Assembly: GCA_030841105.1 (NCBI GenBank)
Contig: JAVEDE010000079.1
Span: 50,496 to 114,495 of the forward strand
DNA from: Pyrinomonadaceae bacterium
Lineage (GTDB): Bacteria > Acidobacteriota > Blastocatellia > Pyrinomonadales > Pyrinomonadaceae
Direction of reading: 5' to 3'
DNA: 64,000 bases
Shown here: piece after piece, positions 9,233-17,557 of the stretch
Layout of the letters: every line of letters starts with the position of its first letter
How positions within the stretch are numbered: position 1 is the stretch's first letter
Notes under the pieces: generated by a model
The model's database searches: none
What the model was told of the DNA's origin: nothing
Seen by the model: the letters and a program-made list of their open reading frames with translations, nothing else
Position numbers and translations under genes: made by a program

Positions 9233-12200
9233 TCAGGCCGGGGCGTAGACGTAAATTTTCCAGTTCATGCGGCGCGGGAGTTCGTGCCGCTGGCAACTGC
9301 GCTCGACGATGCGGTGCAGCGCGTCCTGTCGCCAACCGGCGCGCAAGAATTCCGCGTGCCACCACGCGCGCGAGCGCATCGTGATATGCGAATAGTCGCG
9401 GTCGTGTTTGCGGAAACGACGCTCCTCATCGTCAGTCTCGAACGAAGGGATGACGGCCACGACGGCCTGCCGCGTCCAGCCGCGCGCGCGCTTGAGAAAC
9501 TCGTGCGCCTGCGCTTCGGTCAAACTCTCGCAGAGCGAGAAGGCGATTGTGAGATCAAATTGGCGTTCATACTCGACCGACTCGGCGCGTGCGAGCACGA
9601 GGTGTTTTTTGATTGACGCCTCGGCGTGTTCAATCGCCCACGGGCTATGATCGAAACCGGAAGCGTCGCGGCCGCGTTCACGCAGCGCGCGCACGAGGAA
9701 GCCTTTGGCGCAGCCCGCGTCGAGGAACGATTCGGCTTCGGGGAAACTGTCGCAGAGGAATCCGGCCGTCCGCTTGAAGAGGTCGGAGAAGAGCGGCCAC
9801 GAATAGCCGCGCTCCCAGTTGCTCTTGCGCCCGTGCTCGAAGTAGTCCGCGTCGTACCACTCGCCCGCAATCGGCGCGCGGGGGACGAGTCCGCCCGTGT
9901 CGTCCTCGTTGTTGTCGTCCGTCACATTCGTCACATTCGTCACATCCATCGCATTCGTCGCATTCGTCACAGTCACACCCCGCGCCCTTCCTTTGCGGCC
10001 GAGCATCTCTTCGATTCGCGCGCGCGCCATCTCGCCCACACGCTCCAAAGAATAATCTTCGCGCATCTTGAGCGCGGCGCGCGTCGCCTGCGCCTTCGCC
10101 GCCTCGCGGTCGTGGTAGACGGCGCGCATCAACTCCGACGCGTGCGCGAGGTCGGGTTCAGCCCAGCGCATGCGCGGGTGGTAATAGACGTAAGTCTGCC
10201 GCACGGGGCAGAGGTTGTGGCGCACGAGTTTGTGCGCGTCGGCGTCGAGATATTCGAGCGGGCCGGAGTAGTTGGTGGCGACGACGGGCGTGCCGCGCCC
10301 GGCCGCCTCGAACAACGGATAACACCAGCCCTCGCCGCGATGCAGTGAGACATAGCAATCGCCGCGCGCGTGCAGCGCCTCGATCCGCGTCTCCGGCCAC
10401 GCCTCGCTGTGAATCTCGACGCGCGCTCTCGAACCTGTCAGCCGACGCAAACTCTCCAACTCGTTCGCGGCGACGCGTGCGGCCTCTGCGTTCACCTTCA
10501 AGACGAGCACGGCGTCGGACTCTGTTGGGAACGCGCGCAGGAAACTCTCGATCAGGCCGCGCGGACTCTTGCGCTCCTGCCACTGGAAGATGCTGTAGAA
10601 GACGAAATCGCGCGCGTTGATTTCGGGAAACTCTCCGGCGCGCGCCGTCTCGGTTTTACAAGGCAGCCACGCGTGCGGGAGTTTGAAGATCGCTTTATCG
10701 AGCGACTTGCCGAAGACCGAGACGTTGTAATCGCACGGCAGCCACACCTCGCGCACCTGTCTGAGCGCGCCCTGCCAAGCGGCGGGCATCGCGTCGGTTT
10801 CCCAGACGGTCATGCCGATCGAGTTTTTAACCCTGGCGGCGAAGCGTGCCCACTGCGGCGGGATGCCGTGGAAGAGATGCGCGTCGGCCGTGCGGTTGCG
10901 CCCGACGCGCGCCTCGACGAGTTCGTCGCGCACCTGTCGCGGGCGGTGCGCCGCAAGATCAACGACGGAGAGTTTGATCCCGGCGCGTTCGAGCGCGTGG
11001 ATGTAGCCGCGCGCGGCCTGCCCATAGCCCGACGCGTCGAACACGTAGCCGTAATACATCAGACTGAGCTCGTCAACGCCGGGAGCGCGACGCGGCGGCG
11101 AGACGATCTTCGGCGCGCTCGCAGCCGAGACCACCTGCGCGGGCATAACTTCCGGCGCGGCTTGCGGAAGTACGGCGGCGAGCGCGGGGACGTTTTGTGT
11201 GACGTGTGCGAGCACCTCTTCGGGCGTGAGAGTTTTTAAACATGCGAGGTGTTGGTCGCAGTCGCGCCGACCCCAAGCCGCTTTGCGGCACGCCGCTTCG
11301 CAGGCGAGTTGCTTCGTCACCGGGAACATCTTCCGCGATGGGATCATCTCGCGCGCGGGACTCGTGATGCCGAAGACGCCGAACGTCGGCGTGCCCACGG
11401 CGACGCCGAGGTGCATCAACCCCGAATCGTTCGAGACGAGCGCGGCGCATTGTTGGATGAGCGCGGCCGTGTCCGGCAGGTCGAGCGCGCCGACGAAGTT
11501 GCGCGCGTGCTCCGGCCAAGCGAAGGCTCTGCGGAAATAGGTCTCGCCGTTCTGTAGGTCAGACTCCGTGCCGATGATCGCCACCTCCGGCCAGAGCCGC
11601 GCAAACTCGTCGAAGCCGTGCCACTTCTTCCAAGGCCAGTCCGGTTTGCAACCGGGATGCAGCGCAATCGTGTGCGGCGGCAAGTCGAAGTGTCTGCCGG
11701 AGGCGACGGCGAAAGGTTCGGGCAAGTCTCCCTCCCAACCCAACTCGCACGCCATGCGCCCGACGCACGCGATGTCGCCCTCTTTCAACCACTCCGCCTG
11801 ATTGAACGAGAGCACGCGCTTGGCGCGCACCCAGCGGCGCAGGGGCGCGCTCCACTGCGTAAACGTCGCGACCTCGTATGACTCGCCCGCCAGCGCGGCG
11901 ATGGGCTGGTCGCCCCGGTTGCCGCGAAAATTTTGATAATTGATCAGGCGTCGAATCTTCGGCGCGTGCTCCCACAGCTTCGCGCTCTCCGGGTAGTCGG
12001 GCGCGACGAGCAGATCAACTTCGTAACCGAGCCGCGCGAGCGCGCCGACGAGCGGCGTGACGCGCAGGATGTCGCCGATGCCGTAAGCCGCGGAGACTAA
12101 CGCCCGTGGGGCTTCCGCACCGCGCGACACCGCGCGACTCGAATCGGCCGCGCGAGCATTGACGGAGTGCCCGTTCGCTCCATGCGCCTCCCTTTTCACA

Positions 12201-12973
12201 ACCTGTCCACGCGCTTCGCTTTGCTTAACTTCTTCGCGCGCGGTCTCTCCCTGCGCGTCGGCGCGCGTCGCATCTCTGCCCGCCGCGAGGTCGTCGTAAA
12301 ACTTCGCGTCCGCGCCGAGCAGGCGGCGTATGTCTTCGGCCGGATGCGAACGCCAGTAGCTCCCCGCAGTGTTCTTCGGACTCACGTTTACTTTGTGAAT
12401 GATCCCGACGTGGAAGCCCGGATCGGGCAGCACGCACACGCGCGCCGCCGGGCGATTCCACACGAAGCGCGCGTCCTCGCCCACGTTGATCTCGCGGAAG
12501 CGGTTGCCCGCCCAGAACTCCCGCGTGTAACACATGCTGCTGCCCGACACCCAGGCCTTCTGGCTCGCCGGGTAGACGTACTTCCAACCGCGCCCTCCGT
12601 CCCGCATGTCGTAGAACAACAGCGTGCTGATGCCGCACAACTCCGCGCCCGCGCGCAGCATTGACTCGACCTGATAACGCAAGCGGTGCGGCGCGTGCCA
12701 GTCGTCGTCGTCCCAGTGCGCGATGAGTTGGCCGCGCGCCTGCTCGCACGCGAGATTCCGCTTCGCGCCAACCGGCAATTTTTCGTCCAGCCGGACGTAA
12801 CGCACGCACTCGTCCGCCGGAACAAGATCGCCCACGGCGTCGCGGCCGTCGTCCAAGATGATCAACTCTTTGTGCTCGTAGTCCTGACGCAGAAAATACC
12901 GGATCGCCTGCGCGACGAACGCGCGGCGATCCGCCGTCGGCATGATGCAGGAGATGAACGGTTGGGGATTCAT
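9233..12973 (-). CDS. Four-domain glycan assembly enzyme (GT2-GT9-GT4-methyltransferase)
   Basis: A 1246-aa fusion. Residues 1-215 form a GT2 glycosyltransferase (FISCIMPTADR start, IILDDG strand, WDDDDWH metal site). Residues about 285-600 resemble GT9 heptosyltransferases (ALVSAAYGIGDILRVTPL, ALHPGCKPDWPWKKW, SNDSGLMHLG). Residues about 650-985 resemble GT4 (GYGQAARGYIHALERAG, GEGWCYPLFEAAGRGTPVV). Residues about 1045-1246 form a SAM methyltransferase (FLDAGCAKGFL). A Thr/Asn/Val-rich linker made by a 9-bp repeat separates GT4 from the methyltransferase. It is the first gene of the three-gene glycan set and starts 68 bp beyond the CIS-side gene, so it might be read through from that locus. 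No membrane segment is seen. The fusion is far larger than any of the parent families. Confidence 0.87.
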   Translation of the reverse strand: MNPQPFISCIMPTADRRAFVAQAIRYFLRQDYEHKELIILDDGRDAVGDLVPADECVRYVRLDEKLPVGAKRNLACEQARGQLIAHWDDDDWHAPHRLRYQVESMLRAGAELCGISTLLFYDMRDGGRGWKYVYPASQKAWVSGSSMCYTREFWAGNRFREINVGEDARFVWNRPAARVCVLPDPGFHVGIIHKVNVSPKNTAGSYWRSHPAEDIRRLLGADAKFYDDLAAGRDATRADAQGETAREEVKQSEARGQVVKREAHGANGHSVNARAADSSRAVSRGAEAPRALVSAAYGIGDILRVTPLVGALARLGYEVDLLVAPDYPESAKLWEHAPKIRRLINYQNFRGNRGDQPIAALAGESYEVATFTQWSAPLRRWVRAKRVLSFNQAEWLKEGDIACVGRMACELGWEGDLPEPFAVASGRHFDLPPHTIALHPGCKPDWPWKKWHGFDEFARLWPEVAIIGTESDLQNGETYFRRAFAWPEHARNFVGALDLPDTAALIQQCAALVSNDSGLMHLGVAVGTPTFGVFGITSPAREMIPSRKMFPVTKQLACEAACRKAAWGRRDCDQHLACLKTLTPEEVLAHVTQNVPALAAVLPQAAPEVMPAQVVSAASAPKIVSPPRRAPGVDELSLMYYGYVFDASGYGQAARGYIHALERAGIKLSVVDLAAHRPRQVRDELVEARVGRNRTADAHLFHGIPPQWARFAARVKNSIGMTVWETDAMPAAWQGALRQVREVWLPCDYNVSVFGKSLDKAIFKLPHAWLPCKTETARAGEFPEINARDFVFYSIFQWQERKSPRGLIESFLRAFPTESDAVLVLKVNAEAARVAANELESLRRLTGSRARVEIHSEAWPETRIEALHARGDCYVSLHRGEGWCYPLFEAAGRGTPVVATNYSGPLEYLDADAHKLVRHNLCPVRQTYVYYHPRMRWAEPDLAHASELMRAVYHDREAAKAQATRAALKMREDYSLERVGEMARARIEEMLGRKGRARGVTVTNATNAMDVTNVTNVTDDNNEDDTGGLVPRAPIAGEWYDADYFEHGRKSNWERGYSWPLFSDLFKRTAGFLCDSFPEAESFLDAGCAKGFLVRALRERGRDASGFDHSPWAIEHAEASIKKHLVLARAESVEYERQFDLTIAFSLCESLTEAQAHEFLKRARGWTRQAVVAVIPSFETDDEERRFRKHDRDYSHITMRSRAWWHAEFLRAGWRQDALHRIVERSCQRHELPRRMNWKIYVYAPA
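9921..9974. repeat. In-frame 9-bp tandem repeat in the four-domain enzyme
   Basis: Six imperfect copies of GTCACATTC/RTCGCATTC occupy 54 bp without breaking the frame and encode an Asn-Val/Ala-Thr repeat in the linker before the methyltransferase domain. A related nonamer series lies at 30172-30234 inside an unrelated gene. Confidence 0.85.
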
Positions 12974-13041
12974 AACTCTGCCCTGAACGATTTCGCGCGG
13001 CCTCGCTCAAGCGCAGAGGCGGCGACGGGTGCGGCTCAACG

Positions 13042-14070
13042 TTATACTTCCGTCAGATCGCGCGCTTCGAGTTTCAACTTGTAATGCGCGGCGGCCTCAA
13101 GCAAGTCTCCGTCCGACGTTTCCGACTCGTAAGAATCGTAGACGAGCACATAGGTGCATCGCCCGTGCTCGCGTGCTTCCTTGATCTTCGCCAGTTGAGT
13201 TTGCGTGACGGACTTTTCCAACGCTTGCCAATCCTTCGGGACGCGCGCGAGAAACTCGAACGTGTCGAGGTCTTCCTGAAAAATCAAAGGGGCTTTCCAG
13301 CGGATGCCGAGATAGTAGTAGACGAACAGTTCTCCGTCTTTTATTTCGAGCGCGTCGAAGCCCTTCCAACGGTTGCGCTCGGCGGGCGTGGCATCGTTCT
13401 TAAAGTCCGGCCTCTCGTCCTCGCGCTCGTACAGGATGTCGCCGCGCCGCTCCGGGTGCGCGCCCATGCTCATGAGCAGCTTGAGGTCGGCGGCGCGGTC
13501 GGGGCGGGCGCGCTCCTGCGCCACGAGGTAGGCGAGCGGCAGCGTGAACTTGGTCAAGACCGGCCACAGGTGATGGTCGGGCGTCAGCGACAGATCGAGC
13601 GCGTGGGCGGCGGGCGCGCGCTTGACGAGTTTGAACCACTCCGCCTCCGTCCCGACGTGCCCCGGCTCGGCGTAAGGCTTCTGCGGACTCTCCTCCAATC
13701 CGGCGATGCGGCGCGCGACGAGTTGCAGCGACTTATCTTCGGCGTCGCGGTAACTGCGCGCCTTCGCGATTGCCTCGATGACGCCCGCCGGGTCGTCGCC
13801 CACGAGACTCGCGGCGACGGCCAGCCCGAACACTTTCCACATCGTCTCTTCCGGCGGCGGCCGCCACTCTTTTTTCTTCCGTTCGAGCAGCGCGCGGCAG
13901 CGCCGCCCCTCCACGTCAGCCCACTCCGCGTCGCCCGCCAGCAGCGCGTTGCGCGCGTCGTTCGACGTGACGACTCTCATCTGCGACTCGGCGTAACCGG
14001 GTTCGTCCCTGAGTTCCGCCACCATCCGCCGGTAGGTCTCTCTCGTCGCGGCCAGACTAATCCAGGGCAT
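13042..14070 (-). CDS. Unknown 342-aa protein coupled to the putative CIS effector
   Basis: I do not recognise this protein. It is soluble and charged, with no signal peptide or membrane helix, and mixes helical (about 10-130) and aromatic-rich segments (ELFVYYYLGIRWKAP near 265). The start is well supported: an AAGGAGG ribosome site lies 9 bases before the ATG, and that site overlaps the stop codon of the 1082-aa gene, leaving only 15 bp between the two. This tight coupling suggests a partner of the upstream protein: a chaperone or loading factor, an immunity protein, or a second effector. None of these can be chosen from sequence. It is the last gene of the CIS block. Confidence 0.7.
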   Translation of the reverse strand: MPWISLAATRETYRRMVAELRDEPGYAESQMRVVTSNDARNALLAGDAEWADVEGRRCRALLERKKKEWRPPPEETMWKVFGLAVAASLVGDDPAGVIEAIAKARSYRDAEDKSLQLVARRIAGLEESPQKPYAEPGHVGTEAEWFKLVKRAPAAHALDLSLTPDHHLWPVLTKFTLPLAYLVAQERARPDRAADLKLLMSMGAHPERRGDILYEREDERPDFKNDATPAERNRWKGFDALEIKDGELFVYYYLGIRWKAPLIFQEDLDTFEFLARVPKDWQALEKSVTQTQLAKIKEAREHGRCTYVLVYDSYESETSDGDLLEAAAHYKLKLEARDLTEV

Positions 14071-14085
14071 GCGAGTTTCCCCTCC

Positions 14086-17000
14086 TTACAAGCTCCATTC
14101 GATCCTGACGTTCTTGATCACCTCGTCCGGGTCAACGCCGTCGTAGTTGGCCTTGATGTACGCCTTGACGTGCTGCCTGACCTTGGCTTCGAGCTTCGGC
14201 CAGACCGTGCCGGAGACGACCGCCTTGCCGACGAGTTTGATGACGATGGTGATGTTACCGCTGGCGATGGCCTCGTCAAACCGCTTGACGAGCTTCGCGC
14301 CGCCTTTCTCCTGCGCGGTGTCTCGCATCGTGTCGAGGTTCTTGCCGAGCAGACTCTTTTTGACGCCCCCCGTGATGGCCGTGAACTTGTCGAGCAGGAA
14401 ATACTGCCAGCCCTTGCGGAAGCCGCCCTTCACTTCGCCGACCACCACGCGCTCCTCCGTCTCGGTCGGCTTCTGCCCGATGCCGCCCGCGTCGAACCCC
14501 TGCGCGCTGGCCGCCTTGCCCGCCTCGACGAGCGAAATCCACTCCGACCGCTTCCGCTTCAATTCCGCGCGCAAATCTTTCTCGGCCTTCTGAATCAGCT
14601 TGTCGTCCTTGATCGTTTGCCACTGCGACGTGCGCTTGTTGTAGACGAACTTCTTGATGCCGCCTTTCGTGGCGAAGATGCGTTTGTTGCCGCGGTTCGA
14701 GAAGTCGAGCAGGAGTTGATGACCCGAAGGGGGTTTGAGTTTCAACTTCTGAACGAGCGGCCAGTCGTTCTTGATCCGCTTCTTCGGACTCATCGCCGCC
14801 TCGACGGCATCGCCCTTGGCCGTCATCTGCAACAGCGTGAACCCATGCTTGGCCTTGATCTGCGCGAGGCCAGCGGTGTAGTCCTCGACGAAGTATTCGT
14901 CCTTGGCCGCCTGCTGCTGGAGGAAGGCGTTGACGGCCGCCTCGCCCTTCGCCCACTTCTCGCCCTTCTCTTTCTCCTCTTTCTTCTTCCCCTCCTTGCC
15001 GCCCTTGCCGAACAGTTTCTTGACGAAGGCGATGGCCTTCCCCAAGAACTTGTCAATCGCCCCGTCAATCGCCCCCTGCACCTTCTTGACGACGGCCGTG
15101 GCCTTCTTCGGCAGGCCGCCGACGCCGACTAGACGCGCGAGGAAGCCGATCACGATGGGGATGGCCGCGCCGAACGATTGCTCGATCTTGTTGGCCGCCG
15201 CCCCGATTGCGCCGGCCGCGATGGCCGACACCGAGTCCACGACCGCCGAGATGAACGAGGCGATGCGGCTCGCCTGTTCGACGACGAACATCACCGTGTT
15301 GTAGATCGCCAAGACCGCCTGCACGAACGCCCCCACGGGGTTGAACATCGAGACGAGCTTCATCACCGCCGCCTTGATCACCTCCGTGATGATCATGGTG
15401 CGGATTTCGCCGAGCACCTGCTCCTTGAGGTTGGCGAGGTCGGCCTTGACCTGCTCCCACAGCGCGGCCGGGCCGCCCGTCACCAGCGTCTGCACGTACT
15501 TGATCAGGTACTCGATGATCGTCACCGCCGTCGGGCCGAGCAGCTTGACGGCCTTCGCGCGCATCCGCTCGTAGGTGATGCCGAGGATTTGCAGGACGAG
15601 CTTGAGGATGGACGGCAGCGAGAAGTCGGGCGGCGGCGTGACGCCCGCCTCGGCCAGCGCGCCGAAGAGCCACCCGATGATGCCCTTCAAGAGCCACTTC
15701 CCGATGTTCTCCTTGAACTGGTTGAAGCCCTGTTTGAGCGCGGCGATCAAGTTGCCGAGGAAGCCGATGGGGTCTGCGAGGATGCCCTTGATGACACCCC
15801 AGCCCTTGCGCAGGACGGCCATCAGCTTGCCTTTGAACTCCATGATGATCTTGATGATCTCGCCGAGCTTCTCGACAAACTTCTGCACCAGACCCTTGTT
15901 CGAGTCCTGTATTTCCTTGAGCGCCTTGTCGGCCTTCTCGCCCGCCTCCTTGTACTTCTGCGCGAGCGACGACGCCAGTTGGTTCTTCTTGTCCTCGATG
16001 CCGCGCTCCAACTCCGCGAAGCGTCCCGCCACCTCCTTCTGCGCCGCCTGCCCGACCGACTTCAAGTTCTTCGGCAGGCTGTCCACGTAAGTCTTGATCT
16101 GCTGCTGCCCGTCGGCGACGAGTTTCTTCGCCTCGGCCAGACGCTTCTCGACGAGGTTCGAGACGCGAACGATGACCACGTCCATCAGGCGCGTGAAGAG
16201 GTCGCGCCCCTCGACGTAGAAGACGTTGGCCGCCTCCGGCAAACCCTTGAACTGATCCCTGAGCCAGCGACCCTTGCCGATGACGCCGGAGTAGCGGTCG
16301 TCCTTGTAGGCGTCAATGCGCTGCTCGGTGTAAGACTTCATCGCGGCGAGCGCCGCGTCCGTGCCGCTGTCGAACTGGCCGCTGACCTCTTCGTCGAGCG
16401 TGCCGAGTTTGGCCTCGACCGCATCCTTCGTCTTGTTGTAAATGCCCTCGATGGTGTCGGCGACTTTTTTGCGCTCGGCCTCGTCCTTCGCCTTCGCCAC
16501 CTGCTGGCGCGTCAACACGTTCGACTTGGCCTTGCCCTTCACGCCGAGCATCGCCGCCGCGCCCGACCTGCTCGCCCCCTTCGCCGCCGCGATGGCCGTC
16601 GCGAGCGTGCCCTTCTCATTCGTGCGGTACTGGCCGGGCGCGGCGTCGGCCTGCTTGCCGACCTCTTCCTTGCTGGTGAGAACGGCGCTGAAGCGCGGGT
16701 CGTTGGCCTTCTTGAGTTGCGTGTCGGTGACTTCGGCGTCGGCCATCGCCGCCTCTGTGTCCTGCTTCGAGTCCTGCACGGACACGTCGGCCTCCGGCCG
16801 CGGCGTGGGCATCGCCTCGCCCGCGGGCACGTCGGGGTTCGGCGGCGCGGCTTCGTCCGGGATCGGCTGCTCTTGCTTGCCGGGGATGCCCGCCTGACTC
16901 GGTTGCTGCTTGGAGGTTTGCGCCGTGTCGCCCGTCGCCGCCTGCTTCTGCTGCGAGACGTTGCCCTTGAGTCCGCCCTTGAGCGCGCCCGCCTGCCCCC

Positions 17001-17334
17001 CCTTCATAAACTTCGAGGTGTCGTCGAGAGTCTTCGGCATCGCCTTCTGAATCTCCGCGCGCAGCAGACTCAGGAAGCTCGCCGGTTCGGGCTTCTTCGA
17101 CTTGGCCTCTTTGATCTTGTCTACCTGCTTGCCCTTCGCGCCCGCGGCCTTCTCGTTGGGCGGGCCTTTGGCTGCGCCCGCGGCCTCGGCGGCCTTCTTG
17201 GCGGGCGTGGGGTGGGCTTTGACTTTACTGGCCTTGCGCTTGAGGTCTTCGACGACTTTCGCAAATCGCGGGTCGCTCTCCGGCTTCGGGAGCGGCTTCG
17301 GCTTGCGCGACAGTGATCGAAGTGCGACAGGCAT
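14086..17334 (-). CDS. Putative CIS cargo/effector with conserved delivery core and variable C-terminus
   Basis: A 1082-aa protein. Residues 1-230 are Lys/Pro/Ala/Gln-rich and probably disordered. About 230-560 is helical and coiled-coil-like (EGIYNKTKDAVEAKL, RYSGVIGKGRWLRDQFKGLP). About 560-745 is hydrophobic and amphipathic, including FNPVGAFVQAVLAIYNTVMF (from F664) and a Gly/Ala-rich stretch. A basic linker follows (LFGKGGKEGKKKEEKEK, about 774-795). The last 280 residues form a separate globular part containing GEVKG (E967, K969). As I recall, this core recurs in large toxin-bearing proteins of extracellular CIS loci, often with a DUF4157 metallopeptidase-like head; no HExxH is present here. 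The ATG at 17334 is chosen because further upstream the frame only translates the heptamer repeat. A tape-measure role is the main alternative. Confidence 0.75.
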   Translation of the reverse strand: MPVALRSLSRKPKPLPKPESDPRFAKVVEDLKRKASKVKAHPTPAKKAAEAAGAAKGPPNEKAAGAKGKQVDKIKEAKSKKPEPASFLSLLRAEIQKAMPKTLDDTSKFMKGGQAGALKGGLKGNVSQQKQAATGDTAQTSKQQPSQAGIPGKQEQPIPDEAAPPNPDVPAGEAMPTPRPEADVSVQDSKQDTEAAMADAEVTDTQLKKANDPRFSAVLTSKEEVGKQADAAPGQYRTNEKGTLATAIAAAKGASRSGAAAMLGVKGKAKSNVLTRQQVAKAKDEAERKKVADTIEGIYNKTKDAVEAKLGTLDEEVSGQFDSGTDAALAAMKSYTEQRIDAYKDDRYSGVIGKGRWLRDQFKGLPEAANVFYVEGRDLFTRLMDVVIVRVSNLVEKRLAEAKKLVADGQQQIKTYVDSLPKNLKSVGQAAQKEVAGRFAELERGIEDKKNQLASSLAQKYKEAGEKADKALKEIQDSNKGLVQKFVEKLGEIIKIIMEFKGKLMAVLRKGWGVIKGILADPIGFLGNLIAALKQGFNQFKENIGKWLLKGIIGWLFGALAEAGVTPPPDFSLPSILKLVLQILGITYERMRAKAVKLLGPTAVTIIEYLIKYVQTLVTGGPAALWEQVKADLANLKEQVLGEIRTMIITEVIKAAVMKLVSMFNPVGAFVQAVLAIYNTVMFVVEQASRIASFISAVVDSVSAIAAGAIGAAANKIEQSFGAAIPIVIGFLARLVGVGGLPKKATAVVKKVQGAIDGAIDKFLGKAIAFVKKLFGKGGKEGKKKEEKEKGEKWAKGEAAVNAFLQQQAAKDEYFVEDYTAGLAQIKAKHGFTLLQMTAKGDAVEAAMSPKKRIKNDWPLVQKLKLKPPSGHQLLLDFSNRGNKRIFATKGGIKKFVYNKRTSQWQTIKDDKLIQKAEKDLRAELKRKRSEWISLVEAGKAASAQGFDAGGIGQKPTETEERVVVGEVKGGFRKGWQYFLLDKFTAITGGVKKSLLGKNLDTMRDTAQEKGGAKLVKRFDEAIASGNITIVIKLVGKAVVSGTVWPKLEAKVRQHVKAYIKANYDGVDPDEVIKNVRIEWSL

Positions 17335-17340
17335 TGTTTT

Positions 17341-17551
17341 AGTGACGAGTGACGAGTGACGAGTGACAAGCCAAACAAGTGATGAGTGATGAGTGATAAG
17401 CCGGACAAGTAACGAGTGATGAGCGATAAGCCGGACAAGTAACGAGTGACGGATGACAAATGACAATCCGAGCACGTCGAATCAAATTCAACGTGCTCAC
17501 ACGACACTCGCCAATTTCCGACTTGTCACTCGTCACTTGTCACTCGTCACT
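17341..17551. repeat. 7-bp-period repeat cassette between ATPase and effector genes
   Basis: The left array (about 17341-17466) has GTGACGA/GTGATGA/GTGACAA heptamers broken by a 9-base GCCGGACAA-type spacer; the right array (about 17519-17551) is its mirror (CACTCGT, CACTTGT). The transcript between the ATPase and the effector gene would fold into a long, slippery hairpin. Same unit as at 34113, 39836 and 44046. Confidence 0.88.
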
Positions 17552-17557
17552 GTTTTC

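Noticed and set aside
15178..17316. Long plus-strand frame (712 codons) opposite the effector gene
   Set aside because: Antisense shadow of a GC-rich gene: Arg/Leu/Val-biased composition, no ribosome site, no family resemblance. Many other long opposite-strand frames (such as 13084-15132 and 22167-24569) were rejected for the same reason.
14086..17334. DUF4157 metallopeptidase-like head on the effector
   Set aside because: No HExxH motif in the N-terminal region; only the later core resembles that protein group.
17335..17475. N-terminal extension of the putative effector
   Set aside because: Those codons only translate the heptamer repeat (HSSLV-type peptide repeats) and have no ribosome site; the start was set at 17334.
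17341..17551. CRISPR-like array
   Set aside because: Repeat unit is 7 bp with no unique 30-40 bp spacers and no cas genes nearby.
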